Source: Euleptes europaea
Lineage: Eukaryota > Chordata > Lepidosauria > Squamata > Sphaerodactylidae
DNA length: 64,000 nucleotides
Direction of reading: 5' to 3'
Assembly (NCBI RefSeq): GCF_029931775.1
Contig: NC_079315.1
Coordinates: 112,402,274-112,466,273 of the forward strand
Below, piece by piece: positions 53,988 to 64,000 of this stretch (its first letter is position 1; the number at the start of each line of letters is the position of its first letter). The translations under genes and the position numbers were made by a program. Under the pieces are notes generated by a model. That model had not been told where the DNA came from. It saw only the letters and a program-made list of their open reading frames with translations, and searched no databases.

Positions 53988-54432
53988 AAGTAGGAGGTTT
54001 TGCCTTGGATTTGCCACTCTCTAGATCACTGGTTCCCAACCAGGGGTCCGTGGACCCCCAGGGGTCCGCGAGAACCAAATTAAGGTCCGCGAAACAAAGT
54101 TATAAACCCATCATAAATTAACATTTTCAATTAAAAGTTCTCTATTATAAAAATATATTTTCAAATATTATTCTAAGTTTAATGTTTAACAAACAGTCAT
54201 GATTAAAGTTTATTTTCAGATTCTCGGAGTTTTTATTGGGAACCTTGGGGCCCCTGCACCGGACAAAAAAGTCCTAGTGGTCCCTGGTCAAAAAAAGGTT
54301 GGGAACCCCTGCTCTGGATGCACATTTCCCCCATCTGAATTCTCAAAACTCTGCATGGGGGCTTATTGTTGAGTTCTGAGACTCTGGCTGGGGGAAAATG
54401 CACATTTAGAGAGTGGCCAAACCTCCCATGCG
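53988..54432. mobile_element. Foldback (ggaggttttgcc) split by a hAT
   Basis: The left arm is taggaggttttgcc (53988-54026 part) and the right arm ggccaaacctcccatgc (54312-54432 part). The same palindromic family is seen at 55566-55737. Confidence 0.65.
54027..54311. mobile_element. hAT element
   Basis: The ends cactggttcccaacc and ggttgggaacccctg are inverted repeats. The octamers ctctagat (54019-54026) and ctctggat (54312-54319) flank it with one mismatch. Non-coding, 285 bp. Confidence 0.82.
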
Positions 54433-54439
54433 TTTTCGC

Positions 54440-54960
54440 CCTTGCAGGCACGCCAGCTGAGCAATCGCCCTTTCTCTTTGCAGGGTCAATCACGTGTTCG
54501 GTTTCCCCTTTCCCCGCGCAGGATTCCCAGCGTGCAAACCCCTCTTCGGGAGCCTGCAGCGCTATAGCCCTCCTCGGAAAACGGGATCCCCTAATTTTAC
54601 GCAATGCACCAACGCGACTCCTTGATATGTCCTACACACCATGAACGTCTTCCGACCGTCACGTCCCGGCTACCAAGAATTGGGGTGGGTGGGGTGGAGT
54701 CTATACATTATTGCTGCTCAGGATTCCCTGCTTGGAAATCCCCCCCACCCCCGACCACCTGATTTCTCCAATGCACACCTCTGATGGGGAAGGAAAGTGG
54801 AGGAAAGTACGGGGGGGGGCAACCCTCTCCTTTTGCAAGCTGGGAGGCGCCGTCCTCTTTCCTTTCTGATTCTTTTGCACGCCCAGGAAGTCGGTGGCTT
54901 TGAGCCTTTGAGCCGACAGCAATAGGTTCCGGGGCTTAAGCGTCTAGCAGGAGGAGCGAG
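54440..54960 (-). promoter_or_regulatory. ELAC1: CpG-containing stretch, possible ELAC1 promoter
   Basis: CpGs are clustered at 54430-54680 and again near 54850-54960 (gtcggtggctt, ggagcgagcgg). It lies 1.8-2.3 kb upstream of the first coding exon. A CACGTG E-box is at about 54491. No convincing minus-strand splice donor was found, so exon 1 is not placed. Confidence 0.4.
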
Positions 54961-54997
54961 CGGTTAAGTCTCCAAGGCCATTTATGCACGGGAGGTT

Positions 54998-55560
54998 TTT
55001 GTTTTTGTTTTTTTAAGAAATTTTTTATTATTTTTCCAAAATTATTGATCACGTAGTTTAACAATGACATGAGCAGTAAAAAGTAAAAGCTAATAGGTAA
55101 CATTGTTAAAAATTCATATACAATAGAAAACCGTTGACTTCCCCTACGTCTCCCTTCATCTTGTAATAAATTGGTAATCTCCTTTGCACAAAATTCGAAT
55201 CCTAATGCTATTGTTAATATTTATTGATCTCTTTCACATTTATATTTTCCAAGGGGGAAAAAAAGAATTAATGATTAATAATATCATATAAAGGAAAGAA
55301 AAAAGGAAATAAAAATAAAAAGAAGAAATATTAGATCTCACTAATAATAGATGGATTAGTATAATAAAAAGCATTTGATTATTTCCATTAAAAATTAATT
55401 ATTTTGTATGTCCTCCATTTCTCCCTAACACTCATTTAATACATATTATTTTCCTAGTAAATTGATAACATATATAGTTCTATTTCCATTATAGCCAATC
55501 CTTTTAACCAGTTCCTTTTCAATCTTAGCCAGAAGAGACACTAGACCCTTTTAAATTAGT
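54998..55560 (-). mobile_element. L1-like LINE 3' region
   Basis: It starts with a T run (a reversed A-tail) and is strongly AT-rich. No clear open frame. Confidence 0.5.
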
Positions 55561-55565
55561 CCCTT

Positions 55566-55737
55566 TGTATGCACGGGAGGTTTTGCCCCTCTCTAGATGC
55601 GCATTTTCCCCATCCAAATTCTCCAAACTCAACAGTAAGCCCCCCCCCCCCCCCCCGTGCAGAGTTTTGAGAATTCAGAAGGGGAAAATGCACATCTCGA
55701 GAGCGGCAAATCCAAGGCAAAACCTCCCAGGCATAAA
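55566..55737. mobile_element. Foldback (ggaggttttgcc), inner copy
   Basis: The left part tgcacgggaggttttgcccc pairs with the right part caaggcaaaacctcccaggc around a C run. Confidence 0.65.
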
Positions 55738-55739
55738 AT

Positions 55740-56349
55740 TTCTGGGTTATGATGTACAATGAACTAAGGTTGATAATACAACATAATATCCCTAAGACAC
55801 CTGAAATGATGTTGTTAAGTGTAATACCAGATTCGGTAGTGACTCAAGAGATCATTTTTGATACATGCCACTATTGCTGCAAGACTGGTCTATGCAATGA
55901 AATGGAAAACATCTGAAATACCAGATAAGACTGCTTGGATAGATAAAATGATGGAACTGGCTGAAATGGCAAAACTTACAGAGTTAATAAATCAAAAAGA
56001 AAATGCTGAATTTGTGGAAGAATGGGAGGCATGGACAACATATTGTGTAAATGAACTTAATTTGGGAAATATTAAGGGATATGTTTTGATCTAATTCAAT
56101 TCTTTGAAGTAATTAAGATACTAATGTTAATAAGTAGAGTTTAAGATAATGATAAAGGTGGTTTATTACAATGAATTAGACACTAAATACAAAGAGGAAT
56201 AAGAATATCAAATGGACAGGAGGGGGAGGGGAAGTCATCTATATATATTTCTTTAAGGATAAGATAGAAATTGTTTATAGTTTATACCATATGAATGGAA
56301 TGGAATGATATAATAGAATGTGAACTAGTTTGAAAAATAATAATTAAAA
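55740..56349 (+). mobile_element. L1-like LINE 3' end
   Basis: The frame 55858-56094 reads AARLVYAMKWKTSEIPDKTA and MMELAEMAKLTELINQKENA, the type of C-terminus seen in squamate L1 ORF2. It ends in an A-rich tail. Confidence 0.65.
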
Positions 56350-56729
56350 AAAAACCTCCCAGGCATAAATGCTCCAAGGATCAAAGGTTTGGCTGCTATC
56401 CAGGGAGAACCGGCTAGAGAATGACAGTAGCCCTATTCAGACGCTACAGTGGCAATCCCCACGTGGAGGCTGGGGACTGGTTTCCATTTCTTTCCGTGTG
56501 AATCCAACCTCAAACATCAATGATCCTTTAAAAGCAAGTTTTCACCCCAGACTAAGTGCTGGACCGCCACAAATCATACAAGTCCCCCTCACCCTCCACC
56601 CGGAGCAGGGGACTCTGCCCTGCAAGAAGAGCGATGCTGTTCCTCAGTTCCAATCCTGGTTTTGGCATCAATGGTTCTACAGTACGGTACTCTCAGAACA
56701 CCAACAGACTGGGGGCAACAGTGCCCCTG

Positions 56730-57153
56730 AACAAGCTTTGGACTAGGAAGCATTTCTTCACACTACACCTAGTTGAATTGTGGAACTCCCTGCCCCAGGA
56801 TGTGGTGATGGCAGCCAACTTGGAAGGCTTGAAGAGGGGAGTGGACATGTTCATGGAGGAGAGGGCTATTTTATTTATTTATTCAACTTCCTATCCCGCT
56901 CTCCCCAGCCAAGGCCAGGCTATCCATGGCTACTAGTCAAAATGGATGCTAGACATGATGTGTACCTATTCTCTCCAGGATCAGGGGAGCATGCCGAATA
57001 TATTAGGTGCTGTGGAACACAGGCAGGATAATGCTGCTGCAGTTGTCTTGTTTGTGGGCTTCCTAAAGGCACCTGGTTGGGCACTGTGTGAACAGACTGC
57101 TGGACTTGATGGACCTTGGTCTGATCCAGCGTGGCCTTTTTATATTCTTATGA
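56730..57153 (+). mobile_element. CR1-B LINE 3' end with a small insert
   Basis: It carries tggaactccctgccccagga, ggagtggacatgttcatgga and ggaccttggtctgatccagc. About 55 bp (56868-56922: ttttatttatttattcaact, ctatcccgctctccccagcc) are inserted in the middle. Confidence 0.82.
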
Positions 57154-57155
57154 TC

Positions 57156-58012
57156 ACTGCAAATCATACACCTTTGGACACTGGGAACTGTGCCTGCCAG
57201 GTGACAGGGACCTGTCAAAGCATGGCTTGAACACTAATAGCTAAAATGGCATTCTGTTGCTAAGATGTGCTGCATAAGTACCTAGGAAGCAACCTGGATT
57301 GCCCTGTTGAGCCCTCCTAGAAAAATGAGTTCACTCATGTGAATCAGGTGTGTAGTTGGAGGGCAGGTTTGCTGTCTCGATAACACGTACACTCTACGTT
57401 GTAACTTCTAGCCTGTAATGCTGTAAAAAATACTGGACTACCTTGCAGGACTGTTGCAAACTGTTGTTTCTCCGCCCTTGCTAATCCGTTTGTAATATGG
57501 TGGAGATAAAAAATATTAGATTGGCACCGTACCTGCAACATGGGCACAGACTGTTTTAATCCTAGTTGTATTGCATTGCTTATTAGATGTCTCTTACTAT
57601 TACTTGCATTGACTTACACTGTGCAATCCACCTTGAAATTGGTGAGAAAGGCAGACTATAAAATGTGTAAGTAAATAAATCCTCAATATGGGGGCAATAA
57701 TAATAATGAGCAATATTTCTCCCCTTCTGGCACAGGAAACACTGGCCAAAAAAACGTTCATAAATTTCAAAAATCTAACCCCTCCAAAGACTATCTAAAT
57801 GTGAAGGAGAAAGAACCGGGAGGCGGGGGGGGGGGGGGAATGCTGCTGCCCAGATTTTGCAATGACAGCATCCAGAATTTCTCCTATAAGTAGCTGCTAC
57901 TTTTATTCTTCTAAGAAACAGGCATCAAATGTAACAGGAAGTCTACATAGTTATTGGAAGCTGTTGAGGAATCTGAAGTCATTGAAAAAGACAAGGAAAT
58001 GTAGAAAGGGTG
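57156..58012. other. ELAC1-ME2 interval, mostly unassigned
   Basis: A LINE or SINE tail-like stretch ends gtaagtaaataaat near 57680, and a G run lies at 57825-57838. Confidence 0.4.
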
Positions 58013-58316
58013 GCCAGCGTGGTGTAGTGGTTAAGAGCAGTGTTTTGGGGTGGTAGACTCTGATCCGGAGAACGGGGTTGGATTCCCCACTCCTCCAAAT
58101 GAGCAGCGGACACTAATCTGGTGAACTGGGTTGGTTTCCTCATTCCTCCTCATGAAGCCTGCTGGGTGACCTTGGGCCAGTCACACTCTCTCAGCCCCAC
58201 CTACCTCACAGGGTGTCTGTTGTGGGGAGGGGAAGGGAAGGAGATTGTAAGCTGGTTTGATTCTTCTTTAAGTGGTAGAGAAAGTCGACATATAAAAACC
58301 AACTCTTCTTCTTCCT
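58013..58316 (+). mobile_element. SINE-B, full length
   Basis: It runs from cagcgtggtgtagtggttaa to aaagtcgacatataaaaacc and cttcttctt. Confidence 0.87.
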
Positions 58317-58574
58317 GGTAGGACACCCGTGCCTTCAACGGATGCACGACATGCAGGAAAAACCCAGCAAGCGTGACTATTCTCAGCATCCCAATGTCAT
58401 GATGAAGACCACTGCACCTTCTGAACTTCCGATTGTGGTGCAGCACTTAAAAGGCACAGAAGCCTTCCTAGAAAAAATGGTGGCAACATTAGGTAAGGGT
58501 GGTTGGAAGGCGGCCAGTGGATGGTCCTACAGCTCTCCCTTCCCTTCTTTGAGAATGTATCAATTTCACCTTAT

Positions 58575-58775
58575 TGTGGTGGTTAGAGTGTGGCACTAGG
58601 ATCTGGGAGACCCAGGTTCGAATCCCCACTCTACCATGGACACTTGCTCTCAGCCTAAGCTACCTGACAGTGTTGTCGTGAGCATAAAATGGAGAAGGGG
58701 AGAAGGTTGTGAAACACATTGGGTTGCAACTAGGGAGAAAAGCAGCGTAAAAATTGAATAAAATAAATTGAATAA
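58575..58775 (+). mobile_element. SINE-D
   Basis: The head is tgtggtggttagagtgtggc, box B ggttcgaatcc. The body continues to a gaataaaataaattg tail. Confidence 0.78.
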
Positions 58776-58896
58776 ACATAAAACCAAGTCTCTACCTTCC
58801 ACATGCCCTGGCTGTTGCGGTTCCCAAGCATATCTGGAAAAGCAGTGTGGAAACTCAGTAAGAGAGATCAGCAGTAGGAGGTACACACACACACAG

Positions 58897-59068
58897 GGTT
58901 GCCAGCCTCCTGGCGTGGCCTGGCAATCTCCTGGAATTACAACGGATCTCCAGGCGATAGAGATCAGTTCCCCTGGAGAAAATGCCATCTTTGGAGGGTG
59001 GACTCTATTGCATTATGCCCCACTCAAGACCCTCCCCAAACCCTGCCCTCCCCCAGGATCTACCCGCA
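58897..59068 (+). mobile_element. Element with agggttgcc start, 3' truncated
   Basis: It starts agggttgccagcctcctggc and includes gatctccaggcgatagagat. Confidence 0.7.
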
Positions 59069-60169
59069 AGATTTACCAATGACCAAAAAACCACACACTC
59101 CAGGCTAAAGGAAAGGCTTTTACTATGAAAATAGAAGGCCGTTAACACATCTCAATACAGTTACAATATTACAAAAGGAGAAAAATAAAAACTCAAAATC
59201 TTTTAACCACAGTGTTGCTTTTAAGCCACCCTGAGGGACTGTTTTGGAAAAAACGTGTATTCCCCAGGGGAGCAGGTGGGGCCCCCAGAAAAAGGTACGT
59301 CCTGAAAGTTTCTGAAATGTCAGAATTGCTACAACACGGGCATCTTTAAACTGTTCTCCACAGCATATTATACAATATTCAAAATAAGTCGCATGAAATG
59401 TCTTGTCATTGACTTCTGCTTTCATGCTCGATCCCTGTGGGGATTTTTTGATTTACCATAAATAGGCAAGCTTCCCTGTTCTTTGATGGGGTCTCACAGA
59501 AGAATGGTAAGGCTGCCCCTTAATTCTCCTTTTGGGGAACGGTTCCCCTTTTCCTTCTGGGCACGATCCCAGTTTCAGGGACAATTCACAGAACCGCACA
59601 CACGCAAGAAAGGTCCGGGCTGACTTTCTACAGCGTCAGCCAGGTCTGAGCAGGGTGTTATCTGTGAAGCAGTCCCCGTTGAACTCAGCCTGGATCTGAA
59701 AACAGAGTTGGAAGCTACAAACCATGCACAAAAAAATTTGAGGGAATGGATCACTCCTCCTATCCTGCAGCCCCTTAAAAGCTTCTCCTGGGCTTCAGGG
59801 AACCCTCCAAAACACAGCGAGATGCGGCACAACAGTCAGCAGCTAAAAGAAAATCGGCAGAAGTCACTCCTCCATCTACTTTGAGCGAGCTCCTTCGTAA
59901 ATGAAAGTGTACGCCTGGGCCAGATTTTCATCCGTTCCCTCTTGCTGTACACCCCATTACCACCTCCTGCTCTGAAAGTCCCCTGACCCTCACGATAGCG
60001 GGGAGGGGCGTATGACAGAAGGCCATGAAGGTCATGCGTTATAGGTCATATCAGCTGGATTCTATGCACGGTAATGCTTGCACATGACTAACACAGCATG
60101 GACTCAGCTAGTTGTGTGAACAGGTCTCCCCGGAAGATCTGCTGCCCCTGAAGGTTTGACGGCAAGGGG
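59069..60169. other. ELAC1-ME2 interval, no repeat recognised
   Basis: About 1.1 kb without recognised repeats. It may include the distal 3' UTR of ME2. Confidence 0.35.
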
Positions 60170-62734
60170 GAGCACAGGCCCTTTTATTTTCTTTTTTTCC
60201 CAACCAGGAAAAATGTCATCCCAAAATTCCAAGCTTCTTTTGAGTGAACCAAAACTTGCTAATCCAAGGAGCTGTAGTTGCTGTTTTAATGGGTACAGTC
60301 ATTCTTTTGGCACAGAAAAGGATGACCGGGAAGGGGCCCCTCTTTATGTACGAAGCTTAAGAGGGATTGCTAAAAAGCAGCCTATGTAATAATTTAATTC
60401 TCTTTGAAATAAATGGGGATGGGAGAAAACAGGAAAGTGCAAGAAAACCACGCAGCAAGGCAAACAAATTAAATAACTTTACAGAAACGAAGAAAACGAC
60501 AAGAGAAACATTTTTGTGGCCAAAGTTAATCCACATTATGAAGGAACTTCTTAGATGACCCTGTTCTGAACAGCATCTTCAACACCCAACTATTTGCCAA
60601 AAGCTCAACAGTGGAAGACAGAGACACTAAAAAACCCTCTAACAGAGGAAGACACGGACACTAAAAACCCTCTAACAGATGAAGACATGGACACTAAAAA
60701 ACCCTCTTCGCTCAAGAAGTATACATTAGTGCTACTACATTCCCTTGCTTCCCCGAATATTATTATTTCTGTACCCAAATTACATTTTTAGTATTCGCCT
60801 GTCAAAGATCTTCCTCTGAGCGATGCAATGGAAAATGGGTCGAGATCGGAAGGAAGACCGAACAAATCGAAACTGAGCTACACAGTCAGCTTGCTCATGT
60901 GACTTATCTGCTTATGGACTTCACCAAGCGAGACTTCTGGAGGGGGGACCGAACATTTGAACACTCCATCATATATTTTTTTAAAAACCCAATACATACA
61001 AAATTAATATACGAGGGAGGAAGACTAAAGGCTAGCGTCCTCCCAAAGGGTAAAAGGTTATTTTTGGGGGGATTCGTTTTTCTTTTGGGGAATTTTACAC
61101 ATGCAATCCCCACCACCAATCTGAAGGGGTCAAGTCCACTACTGCAGGCAAAATAGGAGTCTGATAGTGTGAAATTAATCTTTAAAAGTGCAGTACTGTG
61201 GAGAAAGCACTGGGTACAGGGCCCCTCCCATGTTCAAGCACATCTTGTCACGTGTTTAACACGCATGTCCTTAGCTCCAAACTTAGCAGCATTAATGCAG
61301 ACAAGCGATCTCTTTTGGAGTCTTCTTTTAGAGAGAAAAATGCAAGATATAAATGACACTGTTAAAAAAATCCAGCATTGGCTGATTCGGGCCGTTAAGC
61401 AGCTTCGCCATTAATTCCTGGCAATGCAGAACTTTTCAGACCGATGCTACATTCACAGTTTCTCTGGCTGGGGAACCCTTTCCCCTCCCACATTGAAGAT
61501 TTCCTTCCCCAACAGAAGTGCTTTCTGTTTTCCAGGAACAGCGACCTGATTGGCAACCATTTCAAATAAGCAATTGTAAAATAAAGAACTCAAACCGATG
61601 AATAGTGGCTCCGATCCAAAAGCCCACGGAGGGAGTCCAAGGCAGGTCGCCCCATTTACGACAGGACTGGAGAATGGGGGAAGAGCCCCCCCCCCCACCC
61701 GTGCCAGCATAAATGGGATAGAGCCGTGACATACATTGGAGCCCTGGAAATGGAAGCTAACAATCACAACGATGCTGAACAGCAAAAGTCTGAAATGGCG
61801 AAAATGAATTAAAAAAACACACCCCACAGGTATGCCTTCTTGTTCATTGGGCAGATGGGATAAATACAGGAGGGTCACATAACCAAAGTCACACAGTGAC
61901 AGTTTCAAATTTGGAGCCGACAGTCAGCCGACTTGGCCATCTCAACCAAGCTTCCTCAGAATTGCGTGCTCTGCCAAGCAAGCTCACAAAACCCGAACTG
62001 CTGGCTTGAAGCTTGGAAACCCGGAACATGCAGCTCTCATTTTGCAGGGAAAAAAATGGTCCTTTCCGGGCAAGTTTGCCTTGGGCTATTGTCACAAATT
62101 CAGCATATCTGACAACTGGATGGTCCAAACAGACCCCCCCAAAAAACCCAGAGTACAAAAGGGAGACCTCTGGAAATGAAGAATAGGGTCCGTTTGTGTG
62201 GTAAAGCTTCTTCTGGGTTGTTTCGCTTCAGGATGCAGCTGGAAGGCCGAATATCTGAATGTTTTGCAAAATGCACTGCATGCAAATAGAAAAATAAAAT
62301 GCTGGAAACCTAGGCCACACCTTTTCCTCTGAAATGAACATTTTTCTGCGTTCATGGGGGAAGCATTTCAATATCCAGAAAAAAGCATCACCATTGTGAT
62401 TTCTGCCAGACATATAGTATGAGGCCTAAGATGAGATGCCAAGGAAAAGTTAAGGATTCCCTTTAAGTGGTTAAATTGCCTTTGTAACGTGGGTTGTAGA
62501 AGCAAACTTGAAAGTATCAAAGGGACTTTTCTGTGTTAAATTAGTCCATCCGTAGGAAGCCAGGTCTTCACCGTCGGACAAAATCCCCATGACGAGAAAA
62601 CTGTTGGGATGGTTACAATGGAAGTTGAGGACAATAGAAAAATAAGCTATGAGTCTTATAAGCCAGAAACTGGTCTGGAAAGGAGCTCCCTGCAGAATGC
62701 AGACACTACCTGAGGAATCCATCCTGAGGGAAAG
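60170..62734 (-). other. ME2: Possible ME2 3' UTR
   Basis: About 2.6 kb after the ME2 stop on the minus strand contain none of the repeats that fill the rest of the window. A minus-strand AATAAA lies at 60183-60188. This is suggestive of a long transcribed UTR but not proof. Confidence 0.3.
60621..60705. repeat. Short tandem repeat, unit about 33 bp
   Basis: The block aaccctctaacagaggaaga + cacggacactaaa recurs about 2.5 times. It gives a repetitive peptide in one plus frame, with no sign of a gene. Confidence 0.7.
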
Positions 62735-62899
62735 TCACTGCATTTTCGGTGAGTATGACATTGATGCTGGCCAGTCATACAAGTCCGGCAGGAAGGACTC
62801 ATATTCGTTGGTCCATACGTTGGACCGGATGTATTTGTTCTTGTCCTTAGGCTCGGGGTAATGAAAAGCCATGTGGTTGGCATACAAATACTCCATAAC
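62735..62899 (-). CDS. ME2: ME2 last coding exon, C-terminus
   Basis: This is the end of mitochondrial NAD-dependent malic enzyme 2, which converts malate to pyruvate. The acceptor cccccttcag|GTTATG is followed by VMEYLYANHMAFHYPEPKDK, NKYIRSNVWTNEYESFLPDL and YDWPASMSYSPKMQ, then TGA at 62735-62737. The motif YLYAN.MAF.YPEP.DK and LPD.Y.WP are shared with ME2; ME1 and ME3 are less similar in my memory. The last seven residues differ from the mammalian PPVITE end. The phase is 0. The rest of the gene lies beyond the right edge. Neighbour ELAC1 supports the paralogue choice. Confidence 0.93.
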   Translation of the reverse strand, partial: VMEYLYANHMAFHYPEPKDKNKYIRSNVWTNEYESFLPDLYDWPASMSYSPKMQ

Positions 62900-62977
62900 C
62901 TGAAGGGGGGGGAAATATCAAATTATTGTTTTGCTCATACCTTGGGGATTAAAAAACAAGACCAAAAATAGACAAAG

Positions 62978-63640
62978 CACATAAGAACATAAGAAAGGCC
63001 CTGCTGGCTCAGACCAAGGTCCATCAAAGCCAGCACTCTGTTCACACAGTGGCCAACCAGGTGTCTCTAGGAAGCCCACAAACAAGACGACTGCAGCAGC
63101 ATTTTCCTGCCTGTGTTCCACAGCACCTAATAGAATAGGCATGCTCCTCTGATCCTGGAGAGAATAGGTATGCATTATGATTAGCATCCATTTTTATTAA
63201 TAGCCATGAATAGCCCGCTCCTCCATGAACATGTCCATTCCCCTCTTAAAGCCTTCCAAGTTGGCAGCCATCACCACATCCTGGGGCAGGGAGTTCCCCA
63301 ATTTAACTATGCGTTGGTTGAAGAAATACTTCCTTTTATCTGTTTTCAATCTCTCACCTTCCAGCTTCAGCAGATGACCCCATGTTCTAGTATTATGAGA
63401 GAGGGAGAAAAGCTTCTCCCTGTCCACTCTCTCCATACCGTGCATAACTTTACAGACCTCTGTCATGTCTCCCCTTAACCACCTTCTTTCCAAGCTAAAC
63501 AGCCCTAAGTGTTCTAACCACTCCTCATAGGGCAGTTTCTCTAGCCCCATGATCATTTTGGTTGCTCTTTTCTGCACCTTCTCAAGCCATGCATCTGTTT
63601 CTTCTAGAAGCTCCCGCAAAAACGGGCAGAGATTTCCTCC
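62978..63640 (-). mobile_element. CR1-B LINE 3' end, long copy
   Basis: The minus frame 63197-63619 reads LEKVQKRATKMIMGLEKLPY, LFSLERRWLRGDMTEVCKVM and [20 protein letters not shown]. The reversed 3' terminus is cataagaacataagaaaggc. It lies in the last ME2 intron. Confidence 0.88.
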
Positions 63641-63724
63641 CAGGATCAGACCAACATGTATCTAGTTGAACGTTTGGTTTGCAACCACCAACGACCAAAT
63701 GCCTTTGAGGGTCAGATTAGACGT

Positions 63725-63945
63725 GACGGAGGATGCTGTGCAGTGGCTAGAGTGCTGGACTAGGAGCAGGGAGACCTGGGTTCAAATCCCCACTCCCCGG
63801 GGGCCTTGGGCCAGTCATTCTCTCAACCTAACCCACCTCACAGGGTTGGCGTGAGGATTCAATGGATAAGGGGAGAAACCAGGTGTGCTATATGGAACTC
63901 CTTCACGCAAGGGTGGGATAAAAAAAGTAGTAAAATAAATAAATG
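63725..63945 (+). mobile_element. SINE-D
   Basis: The head gtgcagtggctagagtgctg and box B ggttcaaatcc lead into the body gggccttgggccagtcattc. The tail is taaaataaataaat. Confidence 0.78.
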
Positions 63946-64000
63946 ATCCCCAGTGTCTTTTTAAGTTGATTTGCAGCCATGTAACTCCTCTTTGGTCTTA

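Larger units (their letters stand above)
54978..56370. mobile_element. Composite: foldback arms enclosing two L1 pieces
   Basis: Outer arms read catttatgcacgggaggttt (54978) and aaacctcccaggcataaatg (56351), an inverted repeat. Inside are a reversed L1-like 3' part, a second foldback copy and a forward L1-like 3' part. Confidence 0.6.

Noticed and set aside
60594-60791. Frame encoding KNPLTEEDTDT-type repeats
   Set aside because: The repeat comes from a 33-bp tandem duplication in ME2 downstream DNA. It is short and without context.
62656-62883. 75-codon minus frame overlapping the ME2 exon
   Set aside because: The frame beginning at the splice acceptor 62899 gives a clear malic-enzyme C-terminus. 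This one is a shadow.

Overview
The window is a piece of a vertebrate nuclear genome, most likely a squamate reptile (lizard or gecko type). Three host genes lie on the minus strand: all coding exons of SMAD4 (2587-24916), all coding exons of ELAC1 (46275-52622) and the last coding exon of ME2 (62735-62899). Read 5'->3' on the minus strand the order is ME2, ELAC1, SMAD4, the same order and orientation as I know from human 18q21. The squamate call rests on the repeats: several tRNA-derived SINE families, 5S-rRNA-derived SINEs with an RTE/Bov-B tail, ACCTTT-tailed SINEs of the Sauria type, Bov-B 3' ends and two CR1 lineages. Family or species cannot be fixed from sequence alone.

SMAD4: eleven coding exons (249, 175, 30, 216, 120, 114, 51, 184, 169, 139, 212 bp) join in frame to 1659 bp, 552 residues. 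MH1 and MH2 look essentially identical to the human protein as I remember it. The linker carries one extra codon in one exon and one missing codon in another, so residue numbers in both domains stay unchanged. Coding starts at 24916. A CpG island at about 39690-40440 is the likely promoter and non-coding exon 1, which gives a 15 kb first intron. ELAC1: three coding exons (157, 468, 479 bp) give 367 residues with every metal ligand of a short-form tRNase Z. Its promoter is probably the CpG-containing stretch near 54400-54960. ME2: only the C-terminal 54 codons are inside the window. The genes act in separate processes: SMAD4 is the common mediator of TGF-beta/BMP signalling, ELAC1 processes or repairs tRNA 3' ends, and ME2 is mitochondrial NAD-dependent malic enzyme.

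Most remaining sequence is mobile-element debris in introns and between genes. I use working names: SINE-A (tRNA-Ala-like head), SINE-B (about 310 bp, tail reading aaagtcggcatataaaaacc), SINE-C (ACCTTT tail, probably Sauria SINE), SINE-D (short tRNA SINE) and 5S-SINE. There are also CR1-A and CR1-B 3' ends, Bov-B 3' ends, L1-like and other LINE fragments, three to four hAT elements with 8-bp target duplications, and several foldback/MITE elements. Many insertions are nested and several have clean target-site duplications.

The most unusual region is 36.7-39.7 kb, directly against the SMAD4 CpG island. It holds two minisatellites (units of about 75 and 81 bp, the second with a dimeric higher-order pattern), a tandem segmental duplication and a decayed copy of the edge of the CpG island. 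A tRNA/5S/RTE chimeric SINE with its own target duplication (52938-53215) is the other item I would follow up. I saw no retroviral or other virus-derived element, no CRISPR array and no intact RNA gene.
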